The translations under genes were made by a program, and so were the position numbers. Under the pieces are notes generated by a model, which worked only from the letters and a program-made list of their open reading frames with translations, was not told where the DNA came from and did no database searches. Positions 8,768 to 17,597 of a DNA stretch of 64,000 bases are shown here, piece by piece; the stretch's first letter is position 1, and each line of letters starts with the position of its first letter. This DNA comes from Miniphocaeibacter sp012841535. GTDB lineage: Bacteria > Bacillota > Clostridia > Tissierellales > Peptoniphilaceae. The DNA is taken from assembly GCF_049274025.1 (NCBI RefSeq), contig NZ_JBASRV010000023.1; one strand, given 5' to 3'.

Positions 8768-9787
8768 CTAGTTTTCATTTACCTTAGTAACAGAATCCTT
8801 GTGAATTAAATACAATCCATTTTCTGTTTTTATTATTTTCTGCACGTCTGAAACAGTTTTAGCATTATCTACTTTTCCTCTTATATATTCAGAATAATTG
8901 TTTTTACCAATTAAGAATACTCGATTATCACTTACGAATAAATTACTATAATCTTCCTTTAATTGTATGGAATTAATTAATTTAAAATCAAAATCATAAA
9001 TATTTAAAGAATCGCCTTCTAAAATATAAATATTGGATTTTAAAATTCCAGCTCCTTTAAATTCTGAAATCCTTCTTTTGGACTCTATATTAAAATCATC
9101 AAATATTATAGCTTGTTTATTACTAATTAATAAGTATCTATCATTATCAATATATTCAGAAAACATTATAACTTCACCAGCAAAACTTTGACTGATTTCC
9201 GTATCTTCTTTTATATTTTTCAAATATATCTTTGATTTATATACATTATCAATTAAATCAATAGTAGTAACAATTAATTCTTTTTGTTTTTCAGACATTA
9301 TAGCTGTAGTAATGGCAGACTTTGTCTTTATTGTATCGACTTGTTTGCCTTTAAAGTCCATTAAAACAAGTTCCTTATCTCCTGAAATATAAATAATATT
9401 ATCCTTAATTTCAATATTTTTAATTTCAAATTTCATTTTAAGACTTTCTTCAATTTTGCCATTTGAATTAACAATATATAAGTTTTTATTTTCATATATA
9501 ACTAATTTATTATTATCGCCAACTAAATGTCCTTTTTCTACTGGAATATTAACGGATATTTTCTCTTTTCCTGTTTCGTCATAAGACTTTAAATTATTGG
9601 TTTTTAAAAGATATATTCCCTCATCTAATATTGCAATATTAGTATAGTCCCCTTCAAAAGGAATTTTTTCCATACTTCCAATACTACCTGCTTTTAAATT
9701 AAATAATAAAAAAATAATAACCACAAAAAATACAAGTAATATTATAAAACCAAATAATTTCTTATTAAATTTTTTTAATTTTTTCAT
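8768..9787 (-). CDS. Membrane-anchored beta-propeller-like protein (DUF5711-like)
   Basis: 339 aa. A Lys-rich N-terminus is followed by one strong membrane helix (about 13-30). A long outer domain is built of repeating short beta-strand units (for example IAILDEGIYLLKTNNLKSYD, then GNNNKLVIYENKNLYIV-like units), typical of a beta-propeller or sensor domain. The match to DUF5711 is by overall pattern. Function unknown. It is the first gene of the operon leading to yedF, DUF3343, mscS and DUF951. Confidence 0.65.
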   Translation of the reverse strand: MKKLKKFNKKLFGFIILLVFFVVIIFLLFNLKAGSIGSMEKIPFEGDYTNIAILDEGIYLLKTNNLKSYDETGKEKISVNIPVEKGHLVGDNNKLVIYENKNLYIVNSNGKIEESLKMKFEIKNIEIKDNIIYISGDKELVLMDFKGKQVDTIKTKSAITTAIMSEKQKELIVTTIDLIDNVYKSKIYLKNIKEDTEISQSFAGEVIMFSEYIDNDRYLLISNKQAIIFDDFNIESKRRISEFKGAGILKSNIYILEGDSLNIYDFDFKLINSIQLKEDYSNLFVSDNRVFLIGKNNYSEYIRGKVDNAKTVSDVQKIIKTENGLYLIHKDSVTKVNEN

Positions 9788-10004
9788 ATTATCACCAATT
9801 TTTACAACCTATTAATAATTTTACCACTATATCTAGTTGAATTCTACCAATTATAATTTTATAACTATAATTGAAAAATAAATAAATTGGTGAAATATTT
9901 TCTACTACTTAAATAAATCATTTTTAATTTTTAAAAAAATAATTCATCCTATTTATTATTATATACTATAAATCGAGATTTTTTTCTATAAGTTTAAGAA
10001 AATT

Positions 10005-10036
10005 AAAAATCTTGATAGTATAGACTACCAAGATTT
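10005..10036 (-). terminator. Intrinsic terminator after rubrerythrin
   Basis: Stem AAAAATCTTGATAG / CTACCAAGATTTT spanning 10005-10036, with one G-T pair and a T-run on the minus strand. It lies 15 bp past the rubrerythrin stop. Confidence 0.85.
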
Positions 10037-10050
10037 TAATTTAATTCTTA

Positions 10051-10632
10051 TTAATAAGTTTCTTTAAAAACTTCGAAATGAGCTTGTGGATGATCACATG
10101 CTGGACATTTAACAGGAGCAGTTTTTCCTGTATGTACATATCCGCAGTTATTACATTTCCATTCAACTACTTCTTCTTTTTTGAAAACTTCATCATTTTC
10201 AATATTTGCAAGTAATTTTCTGAATCTTCTTTCATGTCTGTCTTCTACTTCTGCAATTTCTCTCCATACATAAGCTATTTCTTTAAATCCTTCTTCTTCT
10301 GCTATGTCTGCAAATCCTGGATACATTTCTACAAACTCTTCATGTTCTCCATTAGCTGCAGCCAGTAAATTTTCTGCAGTAGTCCCTAATTCTACTGGAT
10401 AATTCCAATCTACTTGAATAGTTTCATCTTTTAAATCTTCATTTAAAAATTTAAAAAATCTTTTAGCATGTTCTTTTTCATTTCTTGCAGTTTCTTCAAA
10501 TATATTAGATATTTGAACATATCCTTCCTTTTTAGCTGTAGAAGCATAGTATGTATATCTCATATTAGCTTGAGATTCTCCTGCAAATGAAATCATAAGA
10601 TTCTTAGCTGTTTTTGTTCCCTTTAAACTCAT
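10051..10632 (-). CDS. rbr: Rubrerythrin
   Basis: 193 aa non-haem di-iron peroxidase that reduces H2O2 in anaerobes. The ferritin-like four-helix domain (about 1-145) has the di-iron ligand motifs EKEH and EDRH. The C-terminal rubredoxin domain (about 155-190) has WKCNNCGYVH and VKCPACDHP holding Fe(SCys)4. It stands alone between its own promoter and terminator. The PerR-like box over the promoter fits induction by peroxide. Confidence 0.97.
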   Translation of the reverse strand: MSLKGTKTAKNLMISFAGESQANMRYTYYASTAKKEGYVQISNIFEETARNEKEHAKRFFKFLNEDLKDETIQVDWNYPVELGTTAENLLAAANGEHEEFVEMYPGFADIAEEEGFKEIAYVWREIAEVEDRHERRFRKLLANIENDEVFKKEEVVEWKCNNCGYVHTGKTAPVKCPACDHPQAHFEVFKETY

Positions 10633-10662
10633 AATTACCCCCTCGTTATAGTAATGTTAAAT

Positions 10663-10710
10663 TTGTAATCATTACAATAACATTGTAGCAACTAGACTTT
10701 TTTTTGTCAA
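10663..10710 (-). promoter_or_regulatory. Rubrerythrin promoter with PerR-like box
   Basis: Minus-strand -35 TTGACA (10710-10705) and -10 TACAAT (10687-10682), 17 bp apart, make a strong SigA promoter. A perfect 7-1-7 palindrome, TTGTAATCATTACAA on the plus strand (10663-10677), sits just downstream over the start site. It differs from the PerR consensus TTATAATNATTATAA at one base per half site. The position predicts repression by a PerR-type regulator. Confidence 0.85.
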
Positions 10711-10717
10711 ATAGAAA

Positions 10718-12460
10718 TTATAATCTTGGTCTAGGTTTATATGATGTATGAAGTAGCTCTTCTGCCTTTTCTGAGCCTGGTTTTTCTAAAAATTCATCAT
10801 ATAGTTTCTTTATCATAGGATTTTCATGTGCCTTTCTTATGGTCTTATCCCTATCAACCTTATATATTCCTTCTGCCCTTTTCCTTAATATAGTTAAATC
10901 TCCATAATGATATGGTTGACCAGCTCCACCTATACATCCTCCAGGACAAGCCATGACTTCTATTGCATCAAAATGCTCCTCACCTTTACGAATTTTTTCT
11001 AAAAGTCTTCTTGTGTTACCTAAGCCATTTGCTACTGCGATTCTTATTAGTCTTCCATTTATATCTATTTCAGTAGTTTTAATACCTTTAATTCCCCTTA
11101 GTTCAGTAAACTCCATATAGCCTAAAGGTTGTCCTGTTAACCATTCGTAAGCAGTTCTAACAGTAGCTTCTATAACTCCTCCAGTTGAGCCAAATATAGC
11201 TCCTGCACCTGATGATTCTCCCATTATATTATCAAAATCAGCTTCTTCTAATAAGTCAAAGCTTATTCCAGCTTCCTTAATCATAATTGCTAATTCCCTA
11301 GTAGTTATTACTACATCTACATCTTTTTTATCTTCATTCATAAGTTCTGGTCTTGCAGACTCATATTTTTTAGCAACACAAGGCATAACAGATACTACTA
11401 CAATATCATCTGGATTAATATTCATTTTTTCTGCATAATAGGTTTTAGCTATTGTTCCAAACATTTCATGAGGTGACTTACAGGAAGATGGTATGTCTAA
11501 CATATCTGAGAATTGTTGTTCCATAAAATTAACCCATGAAGGACAACAACTTGTTAATATTGGTAATTTCCCTCCATTTTGAAGTCTATTGGCAAATTCA
11601 TTTGCTTCTTCCATAACTGTTAAATCTGCTGCAAAATTTGTGTCAAAAACTTTATCAAAACCTAAATTTTTTAAAGCCGTTACCATTTTACCTGTTAAAT
11701 CAGTTCCTGGCTCAAATCCAAATTCCTCTCCTATAGCAACTCTAATTGCTGGAGCAGTTTGAACTATTACATGTTTACTTTCATCATGTAATAATCTCCA
11801 TAATTTTCCTATATTATTTATTTCAGTTAAAGCTCCTGTTGGACATACTGCAACACATTGTCCACAGAAAGTACAGGTTGTATTATACATTGACTTATCA
11901 AAAGTTGATCCTACATATGTATTAAAACCTCTACCTATTGTAGCTAATGCACCAACGGTTTGTGTATTATTACAAACTGTTTCACATCTTTTACAAAGAA
12001 TACATTTGTTTGGATCCCTCATTATAGACAGACTATCTACATCTATTGCATACTTACTTCTCTCACCCTTATAGTGAATTTTCCTTATACCTAAATCAGA
12101 TGCTAATTTTTGTAATTCACAGTTCATATTTTTAGCACATACTAAACAATCCGTTGGGTGATTTGATAATAATAATTCTACAATTGCCCTTCTTGCTTGT
12201 ATTGCTCTTGCAGATTCAGTTTTAATTTCCATACCTTCAAAGACCGGAGTAGCACAAGCTGCAACTAATTTTCCCGTATTTACTACTTCAACCATACAAA
12301 CTCTACATGAAGCTCTTTTATTTTCTAAGTCTATTTCATGTAAACTTAAATGACACAAAGTAGGTATTTTAATTTTAAGCCTTTTGGCTGCAGATAAAAT
12401 TGTTGTACCTTCTTCAACTGCAATACTATGACCATTTATAATAACATTTACCATTTTCAT
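10718..12460 (-). CDS. hydA: [FeFe]-hydrogenase catalytic subunit (HydA/HndD type)
   Basis: 580 aa catalytic subunit of a soluble NAD(P)-linked hydrogenase. In order: an N-terminal [2Fe-2S] domain (CRVCMVEV), the His-Cys cluster region (HPTDCLVCAKNMNC), two [4Fe-4S] clusters (CILCKRCETVC and CTFCGQCVAVCPTG), and an H-cluster domain with all three signatures: TSCCPSW, MPCVAKK and ACPGGCIGGAGQP. It is the last gene of the hydC-hydB-hydA operon, 7 bp after hydB. With HydB and HydC it should oxidise or form H2 coupled to NAD(P)H and possibly ferredoxin (electron bifurcation). The cofactor choice is not decidable from sequence. Confidence 0.96.
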   Translation of the reverse strand: MKMVNVIINGHSIAVEEGTTILSAAKRLKIKIPTLCHLSLHEIDLENKRASCRVCMVEVVNTGKLVAACATPVFEGMEIKTESARAIQARRAIVELLLSNHPTDCLVCAKNMNCELQKLASDLGIRKIHYKGERSKYAIDVDSLSIMRDPNKCILCKRCETVCNNTQTVGALATIGRGFNTYVGSTFDKSMYNTTCTFCGQCVAVCPTGALTEINNIGKLWRLLHDESKHVIVQTAPAIRVAIGEEFGFEPGTDLTGKMVTALKNLGFDKVFDTNFAADLTVMEEANEFANRLQNGGKLPILTSCCPSWVNFMEQQFSDMLDIPSSCKSPHEMFGTIAKTYYAEKMNINPDDIVVVSVMPCVAKKYESARPELMNEDKKDVDVVITTRELAIMIKEAGISFDLLEEADFDNIMGESSGAGAIFGSTGGVIEATVRTAYEWLTGQPLGYMEFTELRGIKGIKTTEIDINGRLIRIAVANGLGNTRRLLEKIRKGEEHFDAIEVMACPGGCIGGAGQPYHYGDLTILRKRAEGIYKVDRDKTIRKAHENPMIKKLYDEFLEKPGSEKAEELLHTSYKPRPRL

Positions 12461-12467
12461 AATATAA

Positions 12468-14339
12468 TTACTCCTTTACTATGGCATGAACTGGACAACC
12501 ATTAAAACATGCTCCACATTTAATACATTTTGAATTGTCTATAACATGAACTTCTCTAACAGCTCCTGTAATACATTGAGCTGGACATATTTTTGCACAT
12601 TTAGTACATCCTATACAATCATCTGTAATTTTATATTCCAATAAACTAGTACAAATTTTAGCTGGACATTTATGATTTAAAACATGTTCTTCATATTCTT
12701 TTCTAAAGCTTTTTATAGTAGATAAAACCGGATTAGGTGCAGATTGACCTAATGCACATAGGGAAGTATCTTTAATGATATTTGATAAATCCTCTAGGTT
12801 TTTTAAATCCTCTTCAGTTGCTTTACCATCTGATATTTTACATAAAATTTCGTAAAGCCTTTTGTTTCCAATTCTACAAGGAGTACACTTACCACAGGAT
12901 TCATCTAAGGTAAATTCCAGATAGAATTTAGCAATGTCAACCATACAGTTGTCTTCATCCATTACAATCATTCCACCTGAACCCATCATTGATCCTTTTT
13001 CCACTAATGAATCATAGTCAATAGGTGTGTCTAAATCTTCTGCAGTTATACACCCTCCTGATGGACCACCGGTTTGTACTGCCTTAAATTCCCTTCCTTT
13101 TTGAATGCCTCCACCAATATCGTACAGTATTTCTCTTAATGTTGTTCCCATAGGAACTTCAACTAAACCAATGTTATTAACCTTACCAGCTAAGGCAAAA
13201 ACCTTAGTACCTTTAGATTTTTCTGTACCAACAGAATTAAACCATTTTGCTCCCTTTGAAATAATAACAGGTATATTTGCATATGTTTCAACATTATTAA
13301 TTAAGGTAGGTTTACCATATAAACCTGATGTTGATGGGAAAGGTGGTTTTGGATTAGGCTCTCCTCTTTGACCTTCAATTGAATTTATCAATGCAGTTTC
13401 CTCACCACAAACAAAGGCACCTGCACCAAACTTCATACTAAGATTAAAGGAAAAATCCGTGCCTAAGATATTATCTCCTAATATTCCAATTTCTTTAGCC
13501 TGTTTAATTGCTTTGCCTAGTCTTTCAATAGCTAAAGGATATTCTGCTCTTATATAAACATAACCTTGCTTAGCTCCAATTACATAACCAGCTATAGCCA
13601 TTGCTTCAATAACTGAATGTGGATCCCCTTCTAGTATGGATCTATCCATAAAAGCTCCTGGGTCCCCTTCGTCAGCGTTACAAATTACATACTTTTCATC
13701 TGACTGGGAGTTTTTAGTAAATTCCCATTTAAGTCCAGTTGGGAAACCACCGCCTCCTCTACCTCTTAAACCTGAATCTTTAATTATATCTATTACTTCT
13801 TCTCTAGAATATTCTTCTAGACATTTACCTAAAGCTAAATAGCCTCCATAACCAATATATTCTTCTATAACTTCAGGATTTATAATTCCACAATTCCTAA
13901 GTGCAATTCTAAGTTGTTTTTTATAAAAAGGTATATCATCTTGAGATGGTATTTCTTCTTCTGTTCCAGGTAATTTATATAATAATCTATGTACTAACTC
14001 ATCTTTGATAATATCCGTTTCAATTATTTCTCTAGCATCTTCTGGTTGTACCTTAGTATAAAAAGTATCCTTTGGAAATATTTTAACTATAGGTCCCTTT
14101 TCACAAAAACCTAAACAACCGGTAATATGTGCTGAACATTTTTCTTCTAAACCATATTCTGCAATTAATTTTTTCATTTCATCTAATAGTTCTAAACTCT
14201 TTGATGAAGTACAGCCAGTTCCTCCACATATTAAAATTTCTTTCTTTATTCCTTCTGATTTATTTAATCTATTATGTAATAATTCTTCATATGTACTGCT
14301 TAAATCAAGTAATTCTTTATAGTTTTTAATTGGTTTCAT
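12468..14339 (-). CDS. hydB: NuoF-like hydrogenase subunit HydB/HndC
   Basis: 623 aa diaphorase subunit. The N-terminal thioredoxin-like [2Fe-2S] domain (CGGTGC and CLGFCEKGP) is followed by the FMN/NADH-binding domain (GRGGGGFPTGLKW), an SLBB domain, and the [4Fe-4S] site SCGKCTPCRIG. Two C-terminal ferredoxin-like clusters end the protein (CIGCTKCAKICPAQC and CIKCGACFNGCP). The extra N- and C-terminal cluster domains distinguish it from complex I NuoF and match trimeric hydrogenases. It transfers electrons between NAD(P)H and HydA. ATG follows AGGGGATTGAT. Confidence 0.96.
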   Translation of the reverse strand: MKPIKNYKELLDLSSTYEELLHNRLNKSEGIKKEILICGGTGCTSSKSLELLDEMKKLIAEYGLEEKCSAHITGCLGFCEKGPIVKIFPKDTFYTKVQPEDAREIIETDIIKDELVHRLLYKLPGTEEEIPSQDDIPFYKKQLRIALRNCGIINPEVIEEYIGYGGYLALGKCLEEYSREEVIDIIKDSGLRGRGGGGFPTGLKWEFTKNSQSDEKYVICNADEGDPGAFMDRSILEGDPHSVIEAMAIAGYVIGAKQGYVYIRAEYPLAIERLGKAIKQAKEIGILGDNILGTDFSFNLSMKFGAGAFVCGEETALINSIEGQRGEPNPKPPFPSTSGLYGKPTLINNVETYANIPVIISKGAKWFNSVGTEKSKGTKVFALAGKVNNIGLVEVPMGTTLREILYDIGGGIQKGREFKAVQTGGPSGGCITAEDLDTPIDYDSLVEKGSMMGSGGMIVMDEDNCMVDIAKFYLEFTLDESCGKCTPCRIGNKRLYEILCKISDGKATEEDLKNLEDLSNIIKDTSLCALGQSAPNPVLSTIKSFRKEYEEHVLNHKCPAKICTSLLEYKITDDCIGCTKCAKICPAQCITGAVREVHVIDNSKCIKCGACFNGCPVHAIVKE

Positions 14340-14359
14340 ATCAATCCCCTATATAGTAT

Positions 14360-14845
14360 TTATTTATATTTTTTTAAAATTTTATCAATATCTTTTGATG
14401 AAACATTTCCATAAATATCACCATTTACCTTTATTACTGGTGCTAAACCACATGCTCCAATACATCTAATTCCCTCAATGGAATATTTGCCATCCTTACT
14501 TGTTTCTCCATTTTTTATGCCTAGTAAATTAGTTAATTCTGTTAAAATGTCATTGGCTCCCTTTACATAACAAGCTGTTCCTGTACAAACTGCTATGTCT
14601 ATTTCTCCCTTTGGCTCAAATCTAAATTGGGAATAAAAAGTTGCAACTCCATATATTTCTGATGTATGAATACCTAATTCTAAAGCAATAATATCCACAA
14701 TGGCTTCAGGAATAAATCCGTAGTCTTGTTGTGCTCTTTGTAAAGCAGGCATAACCGCACCAGGTTCATCTTTGATTATTCTTAAATAGTCAATATACTC
14801 TCTTAATTTGCCCATATCTTGTTCAATATCATAATTATAATCCAT
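14360..14845 (-). CDS. hydC: NuoE-like hydrogenase subunit HydC/HndA
   Basis: 161 aa from ATG at 14845, placed right after GGAGGTAGCT. An in-frame TTG at 14857 overlaps that ribosome site and is unlikely. The thioredoxin-like [2Fe-2S] fold has four ligand cysteines in CTGTACYVKG and CIGACGLAP. It is first in the hydC-hydB-hydA operon and pairs with HydB, as NuoE does with NuoF. A SigA promoter lies 26 bp upstream. Confidence 0.95.
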   Translation of the reverse strand: MDYNYDIEQDMGKLREYIDYLRIIKDEPGAVMPALQRAQQDYGFIPEAIVDIIALELGIHTSEIYGVATFYSQFRFEPKGEIDIAVCTGTACYVKGANDILTELTNLLGIKNGETSKDGKYSIEGIRCIGACGLAPVIKVNGDIYGNVSSKDIDKILKKYK

Positions 14846-14870
14846 AGCTACCTCCAATTAGTTTGATATA

Positions 14871-14927
14871 ATTATATCTATTTTCCTTTATCAATTCAAT
14901 ATATCCGATAAATAGTAATCATTATCA
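14871..14927 (-). promoter_or_regulatory. hydCBA promoter with an upstream Fur/PerR-type palindrome
   Basis: Minus-strand -35 TTGAAT (14899-14894) and -10 TATAAT (14876-14871) have a 17-bp spacer. Upstream of the -35, TAGTAATCATTATCA (14913-14927, plus strand) is an imperfect 7-1-7 palindrome near the Fur/PerR consensus. Because it lies upstream rather than over the promoter, its role is uncertain. No Rex box is seen. The rest of the 14858-15162 gap is AT-rich without a gene. It holds a 15-bp direct repeat GAATATATATTTATT at 14943 and 15014. Confidence 0.6.
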
Positions 14928-15133
14928 TGTAGGTGTTTATACGAATATATATTTATTAATAATCGATATTACTAGAATGACTACGTTTTTCATAATTAAT
15001 TATTCCTATATCTGAATATATATTTATTGTAAATTTAAAGTTTTTTTATTAGAATTAATTAAAATATTTCTTTTTTGTAATAATTGTCCCTGTGCGGCAA
15101 ATCTGTTCCCTGTGTTGTATTTTTTCCAATAAA

Positions 15134-15164
15134 AAAATGACTTTCTTAAAATCAAAGTCATTTT
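15134..15164 (-). terminator. Intrinsic terminator overlapping the acetyltransferase stop
   Basis: Stem AAAATGACTTT (15134-15144) / AAAGTCATTTT (15154-15164) with a T-run on the minus strand. The upstream arm overlaps the last codon. Confidence 0.8.
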
Positions 15165-16422
15165 AAAAATAGTCCGAAAAATACGGTACCTGTTTTTCTA
15201 TTGAATCCTCTAAATCATTAATTGTATCACTACTACACTTTATTCTCCCTATTCTATATAAATAATCTGGTCTTTTATATCCTAAAAGCATAGTTGTCAT
15301 TGTTTGTATATCTATTTTATCTTCTGTTTTTTCAGAGACAGGTTTAGCCCTACCTTTTCCATCCTTATTAATATAAAGATGAAAGGCTCCATCGTTCCAA
15401 GATAGTAAAGGATCTTCTAATTTAAAAACCCATTCCTTATCTACCTTGTCCTTCTTAAAGGGAAATTCTTCAATAAATTTTTCAAAATCTACAATTCTAG
15501 CCATAAAGTATGGTGATATACTTTCTTTAATATCTGCATCTTCAAATAAAAAGGAAAGAGGTTCATCTGTATAGGTATTTCCTATAACCTTCTTTATCAT
15601 GGAAAAATGAGCACTTACAAAGTCCCAAAGTCCTCTTCTGGCATTTTCATTTAAAAAAATCATTTCTTTAATATAAAATACTTCATCTGAAATCCAGTAG
15701 ACTAAATATCCTTCTAATCCATCTTTTTCGTTATAGTAAACGGCTGTCATAATATCTTCATTTTCCCATAACCAATATTCATTCCAAGAAATATCGTCAC
15801 GAATTAAAGCTCCATGAGTTATTTGGGAAAATTTATCATAAGCTTTCTTTATTTCTTCTCCCTTAGGCTCAACTCTCCTAACCTTACCTAATATTTTTTC
15901 ATCTTTAGGTAGCTGATAATCATTTATTTCATAGGTAATTTTATCGGAAATTATTTCCCAACCCTTTCTTCTATAATAAGGTATAGAGTAGGGATATAAA
16001 TAAGATATATATTGTTTCTTTTCTCTCATTCTAGCTAGGGCCTGAAAAAGCAATTTATGCATTAATCCATTTCCAGTATATTCAGGATAGGTTCCAACAC
16101 CAGTAAGACCACCCATGTTAAATGTTCGATTAAAAATTCTAACCTGCATAGGATATACTATTACCTGGGATATAAGATTGTCTTTATCGAACCAACCTAA
16201 AGCATCTGCTTTTTTTAAATTTGGTGCCTTGGCCCTAATAAAATCCTCTTCCTCCTCCCAACCAGAATTAGTTAATTCACTTTCTGTAACTTGAAAAACA
16301 TATTTTAATAGTTGATTATACTGCTCTAAGTATTCAACTCCTATTTCTTTCATTATTAAATCTTTATTGCTCATAATATCACTCTTTACTAATTTTTGTA
16401 TAAAAAATGACATGCTATACAT
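15163..16422 (-). CDS. Eis-type GNAT N-acetyltransferase
   Basis: 419 aa with tandem GNAT folds and a C-terminal SCP2-like domain, the Eis family layout. The acetyl-CoA site is visible as VGTYPEYTGNGLMHKLL (about 110), followed by YLYPYSIPYYRRKGWE. Eis proteins acetylate amines, including aminoglycosides in some species. The substrate here is unknown. The coordinates give the longest frame. A more likely start is ATG at 16374 (MSNKDLIMKE), preceded by AAAGAGTGATATT and closer to where family members begin. The gene directly follows the Crp/Fnr gene. Confidence 0.88.
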   Translation of the reverse strand: MYSMSFFIQKLVKSDIMSNKDLIMKEIGVEYLEQYNQLLKYVFQVTESELTNSGWEEEEDFIRAKAPNLKKADALGWFDKDNLISQVIVYPMQVRIFNRTFNMGGLTGVGTYPEYTGNGLMHKLLFQALARMREKKQYISYLYPYSIPYYRRKGWEIISDKITYEINDYQLPKDEKILGKVRRVEPKGEEIKKAYDKFSQITHGALIRDDISWNEYWLWENEDIMTAVYYNEKDGLEGYLVYWISDEVFYIKEMIFLNENARRGLWDFVSAHFSMIKKVIGNTYTDEPLSFLFEDADIKESISPYFMARIVDFEKFIEEFPFKKDKVDKEWVFKLEDPLLSWNDGAFHLYINKDGKGRAKPVSEKTEDKIDIQTMTTMLLGYKRPDYLYRIGRIKCSSDTINDLEDSIEKQVPYFSDYF

Positions 16423-16426
16423 GTCA

Positions 16427-17134
16427 TTAAAATTCCCCAGCTATTTCTTCTATTTTATCAATATCAACTAGAAGTATTTTTTTATTTCCTAGTACTTTTA
16501 AATAACCCTTGTCTTTAAACTGATGTAATTTTCTAGTTATTGTTTCCCTACTAGTTCCAGCAAAGGAGGCCATTTCTTCCCTACTTATAGGAAAATCCAA
16601 GAGAATTCCATCCTTCGTTTCCTCACCGAAAATATCTGCTAAATCCAATAGCAAGCTGGCAACTTTACCATCTGCAGTACCACTAAACAATCTGTCAATA
16701 AGACCTTCAGCTAATCTAATTCTATGATAGGATTTTTCTAATATTCTCCTTAGTACAATTGGATTATTCAAAATTACTTCGTCAAATTTATCTTTAGATA
16801 AAGTAGCTACAAGTCCACCTTCTATTACTTCACCTATATACAAATATTCATCATCTTTTAAAAGATTAAGTCCTCCTACAAAATCTCCTGAAGAATAAAT
16901 ATATAATATTTGTTCTCTTCCATCAACTAGATTTTTGTAGATTTTTATTTTACCTTCAACAAGAATATAAAGTTTGTCGGCAGAATCTCCTGTTTCAAAA
17001 ATAACATCTCCATTATTTACCTTAAGAATTTCCACACCTTCAAATACTCTGTCTTTTTCTTCTTTAGATAATCCTTCAAAAAATGGTATATGTTCTAAAA
17101 TTTCTTCATTTTTCATTTTTCTATAATTTAGCAG
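16427..17134 (-). CDS. Crp/Fnr family transcription regulator with a non-ATG start
   Basis: About 235 aa. The cyclic-nucleotide-binding-like beta roll (about 15-125) includes GDVIFETGDSADKLYILVEG. A dimer helix and a winged helix-turn-helix (ISREEMASFAGTSRETITRK) follow. FNR-type N-terminal cysteines are missing, so it is not an Fe-S oxygen sensor of the E. coli type. The start is odd. A strong GGAGGTGA lies at about 17147-17140, and the only well-spaced in-frame codon is CTG at 17134 (ATT codons precede it). TTG at 17149 overlaps the ribosome site, and the first ATG (17116) is about 23 bases away. It is translated just before the acetyltransferase. Confidence 0.88.
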   Translation of the reverse strand: MLNYRKMKNEEILEHIPFFEGLSKEEKDRVFEGVEILKVNNGDVIFETGDSADKLYILVEGKIKIYKNLVDGREQILYIYSSGDFVGGLNLLKDDEYLYIGEVIEGGLVATLSKDKFDEVILNNPIVLRRILEKSYHRIRLAEGLIDRLFSGTADGKVASLLLDLADIFGEETKDGILLDFPISREEMASFAGTSRETITRKLHQFKDKGYLKVLGNKKILLVDIDKIEEIAGEF

Positions 17135-17270
17135 AATAATCACCTCCAAAATTTAAATAGATCCCCTGTTTACTATTATACCATTATTAATAAAAAAGAA
17201 ACTTCATACTTAGTATAAAATCCTAATCTTTTGTTAATTTGTTATAATCAATATAATGGAGGAAAATTAT

Positions 17271-17552
17271 ATGAATATACTTTTACTAACAATATCTTTA
17301 TATGCACCTTGGGTTCATAGTTTAAAAGAAAAAAGATCCATTGTTAAAAGTCTAGTAGTTAAACTTAGAAACAATTATAATGTTTCTGTTGTTGAATCGG
17401 AAGATCAAAATCTGCACCAAAAAATAACAATAAGTATTGCTGCCATTACTTTTAATTCCTTTAAAAGCGATAATCTAGAAAGTAAAATTATAGATTTTAT
17501 TGAAGCAAATACAGAAGCCAGTATTATTAATATAGAAAAAGAAATAAGATAA
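17271..17552 (+). CDS. DUF503 family protein (YlxP-like)
   Basis: 94 aa from ATG 17271, which follows GGAGGAAAATTAT. An in-frame ATG at 17256 overlaps that ribosome site. The sequence YAPWVHSLKEKRSIVKSL is the DUF503 signature. The family adopts a ferredoxin-like fold and often sits near rbfA/infB, but here it is alone and divergent from the Crp/Fnr gene. The biochemical role is not established. Confidence 0.9.
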   Translation: MNILLLTISLYAPWVHSLKEKRSIVKSLVVKLRNNYNVSVVESEDQNLHQKITISIAAITFNSFKSDNLESKIIDFIEANTEASIINIEKEIR

Positions 17553-17555
17553 AAT

Positions 17556-17594
17556 AAAAATTATCCAATAGGATTTCTATTGGATAATTTTTTT
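17556..17594. terminator. Bidirectional terminator between DUF503 and purH
   Basis: 15-bp stem around AATTATCCAATAG / CTATTGGATAATT with A-run on the left and T-run on the right, so it can serve both converging transcripts. Confidence 0.9.
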
Positions 17595-17597
17595 ATA

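Noticed and set aside
9788..10004. tRNA or structured RNA in the gap before rubrerythrin
   Set aside because: No cloverleaf or conserved motif. AT-rich sequence with only promoter-like content.
15050..15130. Regulatory RNA from the repeated CCCTGTG words before the acetyltransferase terminator
   Set aside because: Only two short copies, no stable hairpin besides the terminator, no promoter in a useful place.
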